Positions 1 to 6,677 of a DNA stretch of 12,106 nucleotides are shown one piece after another. The notes below the pieces were generated by a model. That model ran no database searches. It saw only the letters and a program-made list of their open reading frames with translations, and was not told where the DNA came from. Source of the DNA: DASVDK01 sp036381125 [NCBI: Thermodesulfobacteriota bacterium] (GTDB lineage: Bacteria; DASVDK01); the NCBI GenBank assembly GCA_036381125.1, contig DASVDK010000219.1:1-12106 (forward strand), in the 5' to 3' direction. How positions within the stretch are numbered: the stretch's first letter is position 1; each line of letters starts with the position of its first letter. A program made the position numbers and the translations under genes.

Positions 1-171
1 CGCGGCGTCGCCGAGGTCGACGACCGGCTCGCCCGGCTCGGCCGCGAGCCCGCCGTCGCCCGGCGCCCGGCGGCGCGGGCCGACCGCGGCGATCCGCTCG
101 CCCTCGACCCTGACCGCGCCGGCCTCGATGGGGTCGCCCGAGACCGGCACGACCCACCGGGCGAGGATCAG
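1..171 (-). CDS. Amidohydrolase (metal-dependent hydrolase superfamily), N-terminal fragment
   Basis: Reading leftward from 171, 57 codons stay open to the window edge. The translation begins L-I-L-A-R-W-V-V-P-V-S-G-D-P and continues through V-E-G-E-R-I-A-A-V-G to V-V-D-L-G-D. This is the typical N-terminal beta-sandwich of cytosine-deaminase/chlorohydrolase-type amidohydrolases, which is normally followed by a P-G-x-x-(N/D)-x-H-x-H metal site; that part lies outside the window. The substrate cannot be told from this fragment. The upstream C-N hydrolase stop (TGA, 168-170) overlaps the proposed start: the four bases CTGA (171-168) hold both codons. There is no ATG, GTG or TTG at the position where the family begins, so I place the start at CTG 171; ACG at 174-172 is the other nearby option. 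A GGAG lies 10 nt upstream of the CTG. The family is fairly sure, the start is not. Confidence 0.75.
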   Translation of the reverse strand, partial: MILARWVVPVSGDPIEAGAVRVEGERIAAVGPRRRAPGDGGLAAEPGEPVVDLGDAA

Positions 172-1004
172 CGTACGAGTTCTCCGTAGACCTCCCCCGC
201 GCGGCGGTCGCGGAAGAAGGCCCACTGCTCCCGCGCGGCGTCGACGGCCCTGAGGTCGAGGTTCACGAGGACCACGCCGTCCTTGTCCCCGGCCGGTTCG
301 GCCGCGAACTCGCCATGCGGGTTCACGCAGAACGTGCGGCCGTAGAACCGCATCGGGCCGTCGTCGCCCACGCGGTTGACGCGCAGGACGTAGTAGCCGT
401 TCGCGATGGCGTTGGCCGCGATGGCGGTCTCCCACTTGTTGTGGGCCGCGAAGGTCGCTCCGGCCGTGGGGGCCACGACGATCTGCGCCCCCTTGAGGCC
501 GAGGATCCGCGCCCCTTCGGGATAGAAGTTGTCCCAGCAGATCTGCACGCCGAGCTTGCCGACGGCCGTGTCGAACACCGGGAACCCCGCGTCCGACGGG
601 CGGAAGTAGTGGCGCTCCTCGTAGAGCGGCGGGATCTGCGGGATGTGGTTCTTGCGGTAGACGCCGACCAGGCGGCCGTCGGCGTCGATCACCGCGGCGG
701 CGTTGTAGTAGCCGACCTCCTGTCCCTCGACGGCCGTCTCGAAGAACGGGAAGACGACCACCGCCTCGGCCCGCCGGGCCGCCTCCTGCATGGCCGTGAC
801 CGCCGGCCCGTGGACCGGCTCGGCCAGCAGAAAGGGCTCGGGCCCCACGGTGCGCGGGAACCACGGGTAGATCGACAGCTCGGGGAATGCGACCAGGCGC
901 GCCCCCTTCTCCGCCGCCAGCGCGAGGAGGCGGACCGCCTTCTCGAGGTTCTGGCGCGGGTCGGGCCCGACGGCGAACTGGACGCCAGCGACGCGGATCT
1001 GCAC
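168..1004 (-). CDS. Carbon-nitrogen hydrolase of the nitrilase superfamily
   Basis: A 278-residue cytoplasmic enzyme that would hydrolyse a C-N bond in an amide or N-carbamoyl compound. The superfamily's catalytic residues are visible: Glu42 in F-P-E-L, Lys118 in Y-R-K-N-H, and the nucleophile Cys156 in Q-I-C-W-D-N-F-Y-P-E-G-A-R. A further conserved Glu is present at 129/130. The C-W-D-x-x-Y-P-E segment and the length resemble N-carbamoylputrescine amidase and beta-ureidopropionase-like enzymes, but the exact substrate is not established. The start is GTG (1004-1002), chosen because M-Q-I-R-V-A-G-V-Q-F aligns with the family N-terminus. It lies 10 nt after the stop of the small upstream gene, with no strong Shine-Dalgarno sequence, so it is probably translated from an operon message. 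The downstream amidohydrolase overlaps its stop codon, and two hydrolases in series suggest a catabolic path for a nitrogenous compound (inference). Confidence 0.93.
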   Translation of the reverse strand: MQIRVAGVQFAVGPDPRQNLEKAVRLLALAAEKGARLVAFPELSIYPWFPRTVGPEPFLLAEPVHGPAVTAMQEAARRAEAVVVFPFFETAVEGQEVGYYNAAAVIDADGRLVGVYRKNHIPQIPPLYEERHYFRPSDAGFPVFDTAVGKLGVQICWDNFYPEGARILGLKGAQIVVAPTAGATFAAHNKWETAIAANAIANGYYVLRVNRVGDDGPMRFYGRTFCVNPHGEFAAEPAGDKDGVVLVNLDLRAVDAAREQWAFFRDRRAGEVYGELVR

Positions 1005-1014
1005 CGGCGTCGCG

Positions 1015-1317
1015 TCAGGCGGTGCGGCGCATGCGCCGCTTGAGGCGCTTCACCCTGCGGCGGAGGATGTCGACCCGCTTGCGGTCTCCCGACTGACGGG
1101 CCTCCTCGCGCCTCGCCTTCAGCTCGCGCACCTTCGCCTTGAGCTCGCGGGTCGAGGCCGAGGGCTTCTTCCCCTCCTCCTTGATGCCGTAGTGCTGCTT
1201 GAGGACCTTGATCAGCTCTTCCTTGTTCATGCCGTGCACGCCGGTGAGGCCCTCGATCTTGAGCGCCTCCTCCTTGAGCTTCGGCGTGGGGAGCTTCTCG
1301 ATCTCCTTGCCGGTCAC
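1015..1317 (-). CDS. Small basic protein with Rho_N/SAP-like domain and charged helical tail
   Basis: A 100-residue protein. Residues about 5-45 (L-P-T-P-K-L-K-E-E-A-L-K-I then M-N-K-E-E-L-I-K-V-L) have the spacing of a helix-extended-helix unit of the Rho N-terminal/SAP type, which commonly binds nucleic acid. Residues about 55-98 are almost all Lys, Arg, Glu, Leu and Ala with heptad-like spacing, predicting a long basic helix or coiled coil. It is not Rho itself: there is no ATPase domain. Similar free-standing Rho_N-like small proteins occur in bacteria, but I know of no defined role. The start is GTG (1317-1315), supported by a strong AAGGAGGA at 1334-1327, 9 nt upstream, and by a good promoter further up. 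It is the first gene of a likely operon with the C-N hydrolase. The family call is moderately sure and the function is unknown. Confidence 0.8.
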   Translation of the reverse strand: MTGKEIEKLPTPKLKEEALKIEGLTGVHGMNKEELIKVLKQHYGIKEEGKKPSASTRELKAKVRELKARREEARQSGDRKRVDILRRRVKRLKRRMRRTA

Positions 1318-1368
1318 TGGGCTCGTTCCTCCTTGACGCTCGCGCGACTCGTCCGCCGCGTGCGCGGC

Positions 1369-1398
1369 ATCCTAGCGTGTCGCCGGAATCACTGTCAA
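1369..1398 (-). promoter_or_regulatory. Sigma70-type promoter for the small protein/C-N hydrolase operon
   Basis: On the minus strand a perfect TTGACA (1398-1393) is followed by an 18-nt spacer and TAGGAT (1374-1369), which matches TATAAT at four positions including the first TA and the last T. Transcription would begin near 1362, giving a leader of about 45 nt that contains the AAGGAGGA ribosome binding site. It lies in a 191-nt gene-free stretch (1318-1508) otherwise containing only the possible terminator beside it. Confidence 0.7.
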
Positions 1399-1420
1399 AA
1401 GGCCCTTTCCGGCGCGGGCC
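1397..1420 (-). terminator. Possible weak intrinsic terminator after the metallophosphoesterase
   Basis: On the minus strand GGCCC (1420-1416), a 10-nt loop and GGGCC (1405-1401) are followed directly by TTTT (1400-1397). A competing 6-bp hairpin (1415-1420 with 1425-1430) overlaps it. The stem is short and the T-run is only four, so this is weak. The position, about 90 nt after the stop codon at 1509 and immediately before the next promoter, is sensible; the last T residues are shared with the TTGACA element. Confidence 0.3.
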
Positions 1421-1508
1421 GCCGGGCCCGAACCGCGTCGCCCGTCCCGGCGGCGTCGCCGGAGGCGCCGGCAGGCCGAGCCGGACGCGCAAGGGGGAGG
1501 CGAACCGG

Positions 1509-2012
1509 TCAACCATTCAGGTAGACGATCGCCGCTCGCGGCTCGGGCCCGGAGAGGTCGAGCGTCGCCACGGACCGGGGCAACGTGAAGCGCTTGCGGC
1601 CGCCGCCCCCCGGGTTCACGAAGAGGACGGCGCCGTCGCGGCGGACCAGCGCGCGGTGGCTGTGCCCGAAGACCACGACGTCGATCCGATCGGTCTCGAG
1701 GCGGGCACGGAAGTCGGGCGCGAGTCGCCCCGGGTCGGTCTCGCGGCCGCGGCGGCCGGGGAAGGCGTGGAGCAGGAGGATGCGCCGGCCCGCGACCTCG
1801 ACGACCCGCTCGTCCGGCAGGCTCCCGGGCGGGTCGACGTTGCCGCGGACCGCCTCGACGGGGGCCACCCGGCCGAGCTGGTCGAGCACCGTGCCGCCGC
1901 CGACGTCCCCGGCGTGGAGGATCCGGTCGACGCCGGCCAGGGCGGCCGCGGCGTCGGGGTGCAGGACGCCGTGCGTATCGGCGACGAGCCCGATGCGCAC
2001 GGCGCCGGCCAC
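1509..2012 (-). CDS. YfcE/MJ0936-type metallophosphoesterase
   Basis: A 167-residue cytoplasmic phosphoesterase of the calcineurin-like superfamily, which uses a two-metal centre to cleave phosphomonoesters or phosphodiesters. All family motifs are present in order: D12-x-H14 (A-D-T-H-G), G-D36 (H-A-G-D-V-G-G), G-N58 (V-R-G-N-V-D), H82 (L-L-H-A-F-P-G) and G-H117-S-H119, followed by the F-V-N-P-G that closes the fold. The length is typical of the YfcE subgroup; the physiological substrate is unknown. The start is GTG (2012-2010), only 4 nt after the htrA stop, with no strong Shine-Dalgarno sequence. Translation probably depends on read-on from htrA in the same transcript. Confidence 0.92.
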   Translation of the reverse strand: MAGAVRIGLVADTHGVLHPDAAAALAGVDRILHAGDVGGGTVLDQLGRVAPVEAVRGNVDPPGSLPDERVVEVAGRRILLLHAFPGRRGRETDPGRLAPDFRARLETDRIDVVVFGHSHRALVRRDGAVLFVNPGGGGRKRFTLPRSVATLDLSGPEPRAAIVYLNG

Positions 2013-2016
2013 GCGT

Positions 2017-3504
2017 CTACTGACGCTCGATGGGGAGGTAGAAGGCGCCGTCGTCGCGCTTGACGAGGACGAGGACCGGCTGCGCCCCCTGCGCGGCCGA
2101 GAGCGCGGCCTCGACGTCCGCGACCGTGGCCACCCGGCGCCGGTTCACCTCCTGGATGACGTCGCCTTCCTGGATGCCGGCCCGGGCCGCCGGGCTGTCC
2201 TGGTCGACGTCGGTGACGACGACGCCCGACTCCTCGTCGATCTCGAGCTGGCGCGCCAGCTCGGGGGTGAGTTCCTGGAGCGCCATGCCGAGCGGCCGCG
2301 ACGAGGGCTCCTCCTCGACGCTGGCCTGCTGGGTCTCGTTCGGCATCTCGCCGAGCGTGATCGGCAGCTCGACGCGCTGCCCGTCGCGGATCACGGTGAC
2401 CTTCGCCTCGGAGCCGATCGGCGCGGCGGCGACGCGGCGGGTGAGGTCGGTGACCTCCTTGATCTCGTCGCCGTTGAACGACACGACCACGTCACCCCGC
2501 TTGAGGCCGCCCTTCTCGGCGGGGCTCCCCTTCATGACGTCGGCGACCAGGGCCCCCCGGTCCTCGGGGACGTTGAAGCCCCGGGCGAGCTCCGGCGTGA
2601 GGCGCTGGATCACGATGCCGAGCCAGCCGCGCGACACCGAGCCCTTGTCCCTGAGCTGCGGCAGGAGGCTCTTGGCGATGTTGATGGGGATGGCGAAGCC
2701 GACCCCCTGGCCCTGCGCCACGATCGCCGTGCTGATCCCGACGACCTCGCCGCGCATGTTGACGAGCGGCCCGCCCGAGTTGCCCGGGTTGATGGACGCG
2801 TCGGTCTGGAGGAACTCGTCGTACGGCCCGGCGCCGATCACGCGGCCCTTGGCGCTGATGATGCCCGCCGTCACCGAGTGGTCGAGCCCGAACGGGTTGC
2901 CGACGGCGAGCACCCACTCGCCCACCTCGAGCCGGTCCGAGTCGCCGAAGGTGACCGCCGGCAGCTTCGTGTCCGGCACGTCGATCTTGATGAGCGCCAG
3001 GTCGGTCTTCGGGTCGCGCCCGATGATCCTGGCCGTGAACTCGCGCTCGTCGCGGAGGCGGACCTTCACCTCCTCGGCATCCTCGACGACGTGGTTGTTC
3101 GTGAGGATGTAACCGTCCTCACTCACGATGAAGCCGGAGCCGAGCCCCTGGCGGGGGATCGGCGACCGCGGCGTCCTCGGGACGCCGAACGGGTTCGGGC
3201 CCGGGCCGAACGGGAAGGGCGGCGTCTGCCGGCCGGGACGCGTCTCGGGCGTCTTGCTCCGCACCTGCACGTTCACGACCGAGTTCTCGATGGCCCTGGC
3301 GAGCGAGACGAACGACGGCACGGTCTGCACGGCGCCGCCCTGCGGGACCGAGCCGCGGCCGGCAGGCTGCGCGGGCGTCTTCGCGCCCGACTGCTCCGCA
3401 GGGGGCTGCGCCCCCTCGGCGGCCCACGCGTCGAGCGGGGCCGAAAGCGTCGCGGCGAGGATGGCCGCCGCGATGCGGATCCGGGCGCGAGGAGCGGGTG
3501 ACAT
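2017..3504 (-). CDS. htrA: HtrA/Deg-family periplasmic serine protease with two PDZ domains
   Basis: A 495-residue protease that degrades misfolded envelope proteins. Residues 1-28 form a Sec signal peptide (basic R-A-R-I-R, hydrophobic core, A-W-A cleavage site). A Pro/Gly-rich linker (about 85-120) leads into a trypsin-like domain (about 120-285). The triad is complete: His138 in T-N-N-H-V-V, Asp168 in K-T-D-L-A-L-I-K, and Ser243 in G-N-S-G-G-P-L. PDZ1 spans about 290-385 and PDZ2 about 400-490, the DegP/DegQ layout. The frame stays open for 199 codons upstream, but that part lies opposite the preceding gene. ATG 3504 is chosen because the signal peptide begins there and GGAGG sits 7 nt before it. 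It follows the dehydrogenase after 32 nt and precedes the phosphoesterase by 4 nt. I cannot assign DegP versus DegQ. Confidence 0.96.
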   Translation of the reverse strand: MSPAPRARIRIAAAILAATLSAPLDAWAAEGAQPPAEQSGAKTPAQPAGRGSVPQGGAVQTVPSFVSLARAIENSVVNVQVRSKTPETRPGRQTPPFPFGPGPNPFGVPRTPRSPIPRQGLGSGFIVSEDGYILTNNHVVEDAEEVKVRLRDEREFTARIIGRDPKTDLALIKIDVPDTKLPAVTFGDSDRLEVGEWVLAVGNPFGLDHSVTAGIISAKGRVIGAGPYDEFLQTDASINPGNSGGPLVNMRGEVVGISTAIVAQGQGVGFAIPINIAKSLLPQLRDKGSVSRGWLGIVIQRLTPELARGFNVPEDRGALVADVMKGSPAEKGGLKRGDVVVSFNGDEIKEVTDLTRRVAAAPIGSEAKVTVIRDGQRVELPITLGEMPNETQQASVEEEPSSRPLGMALQELTPELARQLEIDEESGVVVTDVDQDSPAARAGIQEGDVIQEVNRRRVATVADVEAALSAAQGAQPVLVLVKRDDGAFYLPIERQ

Positions 3505-3511
3505 GGAACTT

Positions 3512-3516
3512 CCTCC
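3512..3516 (-). promoter_or_regulatory. Ribosome binding site that fixes the htrA start
   Basis: GGAGG on the minus strand, 7 nt before ATG 3504. This settles the start against the much longer open frame that runs on to 4101. Confidence 0.85.
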
Positions 3517-3536
3517 GGACGAGAAGCGATCCCGGA

Positions 3537-4526
3537 TTATACCGCCCCCTTCTCGAGCCAATGGACGGGCCGGCCCTCCCGCCAGGCGAGGACGTTCTCC
3601 GCCGCGCCTGCGAAGAAGCGCTCGTACGTCTCGTAGGTCGGCCACCCGATGTGCGGCGTGAGCACCACGTTCTCGAGGGTGGCAAGCGGGCTGCCGGCGG
3701 GCAGCGGCTCGGTCGAGAAGACGTCCAGTCCAGCCCCGCCGAGCCTCCCCTCGCGCAGCGCGGCGACGAGCGCCGCCTCGTCGACGATGGGCCCCCTTGC
3801 CGTGTTGATGAGGATGGCGGTCGGCTTCATGAGCCCGATCTCCCGCGCGCCCACCATGCCGCGCGACAGGTTCGACAGCCGCAGGTGGATCGAGAGGATG
3901 TCGCTGCGGCGGAAGAGGTCGTCCTTCTCCACGTACTCGACCCCGGCGGCCGCGGCACGCTGCGGCGTGAGCGTGGGGCCCCAGGCGATCGGCTCGAGGC
4001 CGAACGCCCGGCCGACGCGGGCGACCGCCTGGCCGATGGCGCCGAGGCCGAGGATGCCGAGCGTCGAGCCGGCCATCTCCCGCCCGATGAACCGGGGCCA
4101 CCGGCCCGCCCGCAGCTCGGCGTCGAGGCGGGGGATGCGGCGGGCCACGGCGAAGAGCAGCCCGAAGACCAGCTCGAGCACCGACTGGAGCGAGCCCTGC
4201 TCGTGCGTCGTGGTCGCCACTCGAACCCCGCGGCGGCGGCAGGCGTCGAGGTCGATGTGGTTCACGCCGGTGCCGGTCTGCGAGATCATCCGCAGATCCG
4301 GCAGGCGGGCGAGCAGCGCGTCGTCGAACCGCGTCCGCTCGCGGATGGGGATCACCACCGGCACGCCCGCGAGCCGGGCCGCGAGCTCGGGCGGTTCGAG
4401 GTGCTCCTCGATCACGTCCACCTCGACGCCCGGCGCCTGCCGAAGGCGCGCGATCGCCGGCGACCGCGCCGCCAGCCTGTCGAGATCGTCGAGGATCGCC
4501 ACTCTCAGAGGTTGCGTCGGCGGCAT
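3537..4526 (-). CDS. D-isomer-specific 2-hydroxyacid dehydrogenase
   Basis: A 329-residue NAD(P)-dependent oxidoreductase that would interconvert a 2-oxoacid and a D-2-hydroxyacid in the cytoplasm. The N-terminal catalytic domain (about 1-105) includes T-G-T-G-V-N-H-I-D. The Rossmann domain (about 110-290) has G160-L-G-A-I-G. The catalytic residues are Arg244 (N-T-A-R-G-P), Glu273 (D-V-F-S-T-E-P-L) and His292 (L-T-P-H-I-G-W). The length is normal for the glycerate/phosphoglycerate/formate-dehydrogenase-like group, and there is no C-terminal ACT domain as in long SerA; the substrate is not predictable. The start is ATG 4526, with GGAGG ending 4 nt upstream. ATG 4550, eight codons earlier, lacks a Shine-Dalgarno sequence and adds a non-conserved stretch. 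It leads a same-direction run with htrA and the phosphoesterase, although I see no functional link to them. Confidence 0.94.
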   Translation of the reverse strand: MPPTQPLRVAILDDLDRLAARSPAIARLRQAPGVEVDVIEEHLEPPELAARLAGVPVVIPIRERTRFDDALLARLPDLRMISQTGTGVNHIDLDACRRRGVRVATTTHEQGSLQSVLELVFGLLFAVARRIPRLDAELRAGRWPRFIGREMAGSTLGILGLGAIGQAVARVGRAFGLEPIAWGPTLTPQRAAAAGVEYVEKDDLFRRSDILSIHLRLSNLSRGMVGAREIGLMKPTAILINTARGPIVDEAALVAALREGRLGGAGLDVFSTEPLPAGSPLATLENVVLTPHIGWPTYETYERFFAGAAENVLAWREGRPVHWLEKGAV

Positions 4527-4532
4527 AGTTCC

Positions 4533-4558
4533 TCCATCGGGACTATCCATCGGGACCA
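4533..4558. repeat. 13-nt tandem direct repeat overlapping the dehydrogenase leader
   Basis: TCCATCGGGACTA (4533-4545) is followed directly by TCCATCGGGACCA (4546-4558), 12 of 13 positions identical. One copy contains part of the Shine-Dalgarno sequence of the dehydrogenase and the other contains the rejected start at 4550. It may be a slippage duplication or a pair of binding sites; nothing favours either. Confidence 0.6.
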
Positions 4559-4828
4559 GGGGTGCACGGGAGCGTACCGCATCCCCCGTGCCGGGGTTAC
4601 CGGCGTCGCGCTCGACGACCGTGCCGCGGCCGGGCGAGCGCTCGAGCCCGGGGATCCCGTCGGCATCGGCGCCCCCTCGCGCGGGACCTCGTCGAGCGGA
4701 GCTTGCCCGATCTCGAGGCCGCGGTCCAGTCGCTTCCTCGCAGCCAGGCCGCACCGCCCGGCCTGTTCCGGTCCATGGGCGAGCCGACCCGAACGGCGGC
4801 TTTGCCCGCCGGACTCCGCGGCGCGAGA

Positions 4829-4834
4829 TAGACT
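4829..4834 (+). promoter_or_regulatory. Candidate -10 element for a leaderless sulfite-oxidase-family transcript
   Basis: TAGACT ends 6 nt before ATG 4841, so a transcript starting the usual 7 nt after the hexamer would begin at the A of the start codon. No Shine-Dalgarno sequence is visible before this ATG and no good -35 lies at normal spacing. The same arrangement precedes the genes starting at 6665 and 8029. Confidence 0.45.
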
Positions 4835-4840
4835 GCTCGT

Positions 4841-5848
4841 ATGTTCGTTTCGGGCACTCGCCGCCGCTTCCTCGCCGGCTCGTCGGCCGCCCTCGGGGCG
4901 CTGTTCGGCCTTCGCCTGCCCCCCGGGACCCCTCTCGTCTGGGCGGGCCCGCAGGGCCATCCGACGCCGGAGGTCACGCCGACCGACCGGCTCTACGTCC
5001 AGTCGTGGAACCGCACGCCGAGCGTCGACGCGTCGCGCTGGACGCTCGACATCGCGGGCGAGGTGGCGCGCCCCCTCACGCTCACCGCGGCCGACCTGGC
5101 GGCGCGCGCCCAGGTGCGCCAGTACGTCACGCTGATCTGCATCGGCAACACCGTGTCGGGCGAGCAGATCGGCAACGTCGAGTGGACCGGCGTCCGGCTC
5201 GCCGACCTGCTCGCCGAGGCGAGGCCGCGGCCATCGGCCCGCAAGCTCCTCGTGACCGCGGCCGACCGCTTCACGCAGACCCTCACGCTCGACCTGGCCG
5301 CCGACCCGGCCACGCTCGTCGCCGTCGGCATGAACGGAGGCCCCCTCACGGCCGACCACGGCCACCCCGCCCGCCTCGTCGTGCCGGGCCGCTACGGCGT
5401 CAAGAGCGTCAAGTGGGTCACCCGCATCGAGGCGGTGCCGACCGACGCCGTCGTCGGCTACTGGGAGCAGCGTGGCTGGGACGACGCGGCGATCGTCCGC
5501 ACGACCTCGCGCGTGGACACGCCCGGCTTCTTCCAGCGCCTGTCCCGCAGCCCGGTGCTCGTCGCCGGGGTCGCCTACGCCGGGCGCCGGGGGATCGCCT
5601 CGGTCGAGGTGTCGACGGACGGCACGCAGACCTGGCAGCCGGCCTCGGTGCGCCCGGCGCTCGGCCCCTTCGCCTGGAGCCTCTGGGCCTACGTCTGGAC
5701 GCCGACGACGGCGGGCGAGCACGTCCTCGCCGCGCGCGCCACCGACGGCGAGGGAGGCCGCCAGTCGACGACGCGCGAGCGGGCCTTTCCGAAGGGGGCG
5801 GGCGGCCTCCACGAGGTGATCGTGCACGTGCTGCCGTCGGCTATTTGA
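4841..5848 (+). CDS. Tat-exported sulfite-oxidase-family molybdopterin oxidoreductase
   Basis: A 335-residue periplasmic molybdoenzyme. The N-terminus has a twin-arginine signal (T-R-R-R-F-L-A-G, residues 6-13, then a hydrophobic stretch to about 25). The molybdopterin domain spans about 50-200. Cys100 in L-I-C-I-G-N is the expected molybdenum ligand, and H-G-H-P-A-R-L-V-V-P-G-R-Y-G (173-186) followed by S-V-K-W-V is the family's cofactor-binding segment. Residues about 230-332 fit the Ig-like molybdenum-cofactor dimerisation domain (V-S-T-D-G-T-Q-T-W near 257-265), which favours a sulfite-oxidase/SorA-like enzyme over MsrP. There is no haem domain and no neighbouring cytochrome or MsrQ-like gene, so the electron acceptor and substrate are unknown. 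ATG 4841 fits the signal peptide. The 3' end overlaps the convergent gene by 8 nt. Confidence 0.92.
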   Translation: MFVSGTRRRFLAGSSAALGALFGLRLPPGTPLVWAGPQGHPTPEVTPTDRLYVQSWNRTPSVDASRWTLDIAGEVARPLTLTAADLAARAQVRQYVTLICIGNTVSGEQIGNVEWTGVRLADLLAEARPRPSARKLLVTAADRFTQTLTLDLAADPATLVAVGMNGGPLTADHGHPARLVVPGRYGVKSVKWVTRIEAVPTDAVVGYWEQRGWDDAAIVRTTSRVDTPGFFQRLSRSPVLVAGVAYAGRRGIASVEVSTDGTQTWQPASVRPALGPFAWSLWAYVWTPTTAGEHVLAARATDGEGGRQSTTRERAFPKGAGGLHEVIVHVLPSAI

Positions 5849-6665
5849 AGAGACGCCTGACGCGCTGCGCCGCGGAGGGCGGCAGCAGGGCGGCCCGGGC
5901 CAGCGCGTCGAGCATCCGCCGCACGCGGGCGCGGACGCCCCGGCCGGCCGGGGCGGCGACCGGCACGCCGACCGGTGGCTCGGGGGTCGGCTCGACCACC
6001 CACCCCTCTCGGGTGCGCAGGAAGACCTCGGGCAGCCTCGGCCCGTCGCCGGCCGACGGCAGGCGGGTGAGGCGCAACCCCTCCCGGGTCTCCTCGACGA
6101 CGTACCGGCCGGCGTGGCGATCGAGGCCGATGGCGAGCGCCCGGACGTGGTCCTCGTCGAAGCCGGTGGCGAGGCGCAGGACGCCGTTCACGACGTGCGC
6201 GCAGAGGTCCGTGGACTCGGTGAAGAGGGTGACGCGGCGATCCCGGCACTCCACGTACAGGCCGTCGCCGAGGCGCCTCGGGGTCCAGCGCTCGGCCGAC
6301 TCGAGGCCGAGGCTCGCCATGGCGGCCCCCGTGGGGCGCTGCGGCGCGAAGAGGAGCATGGCGTGATCGGCGTCCTGGACGGCCCGGGTGGCGAAGAGCC
6401 TGAGCGCCCCGCCCGGCTCGCACGCGTAGTAGGGCGTCCCGTCTATCGGTCCGCCCCCCACGCCCGTCACCCGGCAGAGGTCCGCGAGGCTGCGGTCGTA
6501 GAGGTCGGGTGACTCGAGGTAGGTGACGATGAGCCAGTCGCGCGCGAAGGGCGCGAGCCGGAGCGCCGGCAGGTCGGCGAGCGACAACCCCGAGGCGCTG
6601 ACGGCGCGCACGGGGCCCGACCCGGCCGGCCGGATCTCGAGGTCGAACTCGACGGCGGCGTCCAC
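5841..6665 (-). CDS. Hypothetical protein, family not recognised
   Basis: I do not recognise this 274-residue protein. It has no signal peptide or membrane segment. Residues about 1-220 alternate hydrophobic and charged stretches, with aromatic-rich strands such as D-W-L-I-V-T-Y-L near 43-50 and a long helix-like segment near 155-190, consistent with a folded soluble alpha/beta domain. A Pro-rich linker (about 226-240) leads to a strongly basic C-terminal tail (R-G-V-R-A-R-V-R-R to R-R-L-F-K) that could bind nucleic acid or membrane. There are Cys at 64, 82, 140 and 155. GTG 6665 is the likely start: it lacks a Shine-Dalgarno sequence but has TAAGAT ending 6 nt upstream. It is divergent from the GrdB-like selenoprotein by 30 nt and overlaps the molybdoenzyme's 3' end by 8 nt. 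Coding is supported by family-like GC-rich codon use over the whole length and by the neat gene packing; no function is assigned. Confidence 0.7.
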   Translation of the reverse strand: MDAAVEFDLEIRPAGSGPVRAVSASGLSLADLPALRLAPFARDWLIVTYLESPDLYDRSLADLCRVTGVGGGPIDGTPYYACEPGGALRLFATRAVQDADHAMLLFAPQRPTGAAMASLGLESAERWTPRRLGDGLYVECRDRRVTLFTESTDLCAHVVNGVLRLATGFDEDHVRALAIGLDRHAGRYVVEETREGLRLTRLPSAGDGPRLPEVFLRTREGWVVEPTPEPPVGVPVAAPAGRGVRARVRRMLDALARAALLPPSAAQRVRRLFK

Positions 6666-6671
6666 GGCTAC

Positions 6672-6677
6672 ATCTTA
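6672..6677 (-). promoter_or_regulatory. Candidate -10 element for a leaderless transcript of the hypothetical gene
   Basis: On the minus strand TAAGAT ends 6 nt before GTG 6665, so transcription would begin at the start codon. No -35 match is seen. A leaderless start would explain how the two divergent genes can be only 30 nt apart. Confidence 0.4.

Larger units (their letters stand above)
4527..4840. other. Divergent intergenic region, 314 nt
   Basis: This region separates the dehydrogenase (minus) from the molybdoprotein (plus). Open frames through it have no family-like sequence and no Shine-Dalgarno support. It holds a 13-nt tandem repeat beside the dehydrogenase start, a 7-bp inverted repeat (4564-4570 GCACGGG with 4585-4591 CCCGTGC, centres 21 nt apart) that could be an operator, and a -10-like element just before 4841. 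I found no convincing -35/-10 pair for the dehydrogenase. Confidence 0.6.

Noticed and set aside
689-1516. Minus-strand open frame spanning the small protein and the C-N hydrolase
   Set aside because: Composition is dominated by Arg, Gly and Ala and it overlaps two genes with clear motifs, a promoter and a ribosome binding site.
3505-4101. N-terminal extension of the htrA frame by 199 codons
   Set aside because: This stretch lies within the dehydrogenase gene on the same strand in another frame, has low-complexity Arg/Ala/Gly composition and ends just before a proper signal peptide with its own GGAGG.
4505-5827. Minus-strand open frame of 440 codons opposite the sulfite-oxidase-family gene
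   Set aside because: Low-complexity translation, no motifs, and the opposite strand encodes a complete Tat signal, cofactor Cys and dimerisation domain.
3649-6366. Very long plus-strand open frame (about 900 codons) and similar long frames at 1585-3501 and 3498-5135
   Set aside because: They are Arg/Ala/Pro-rich, match no family and run opposite or across well-supported genes. They reflect the high G+C, which makes stop codons rare in shadow frames.
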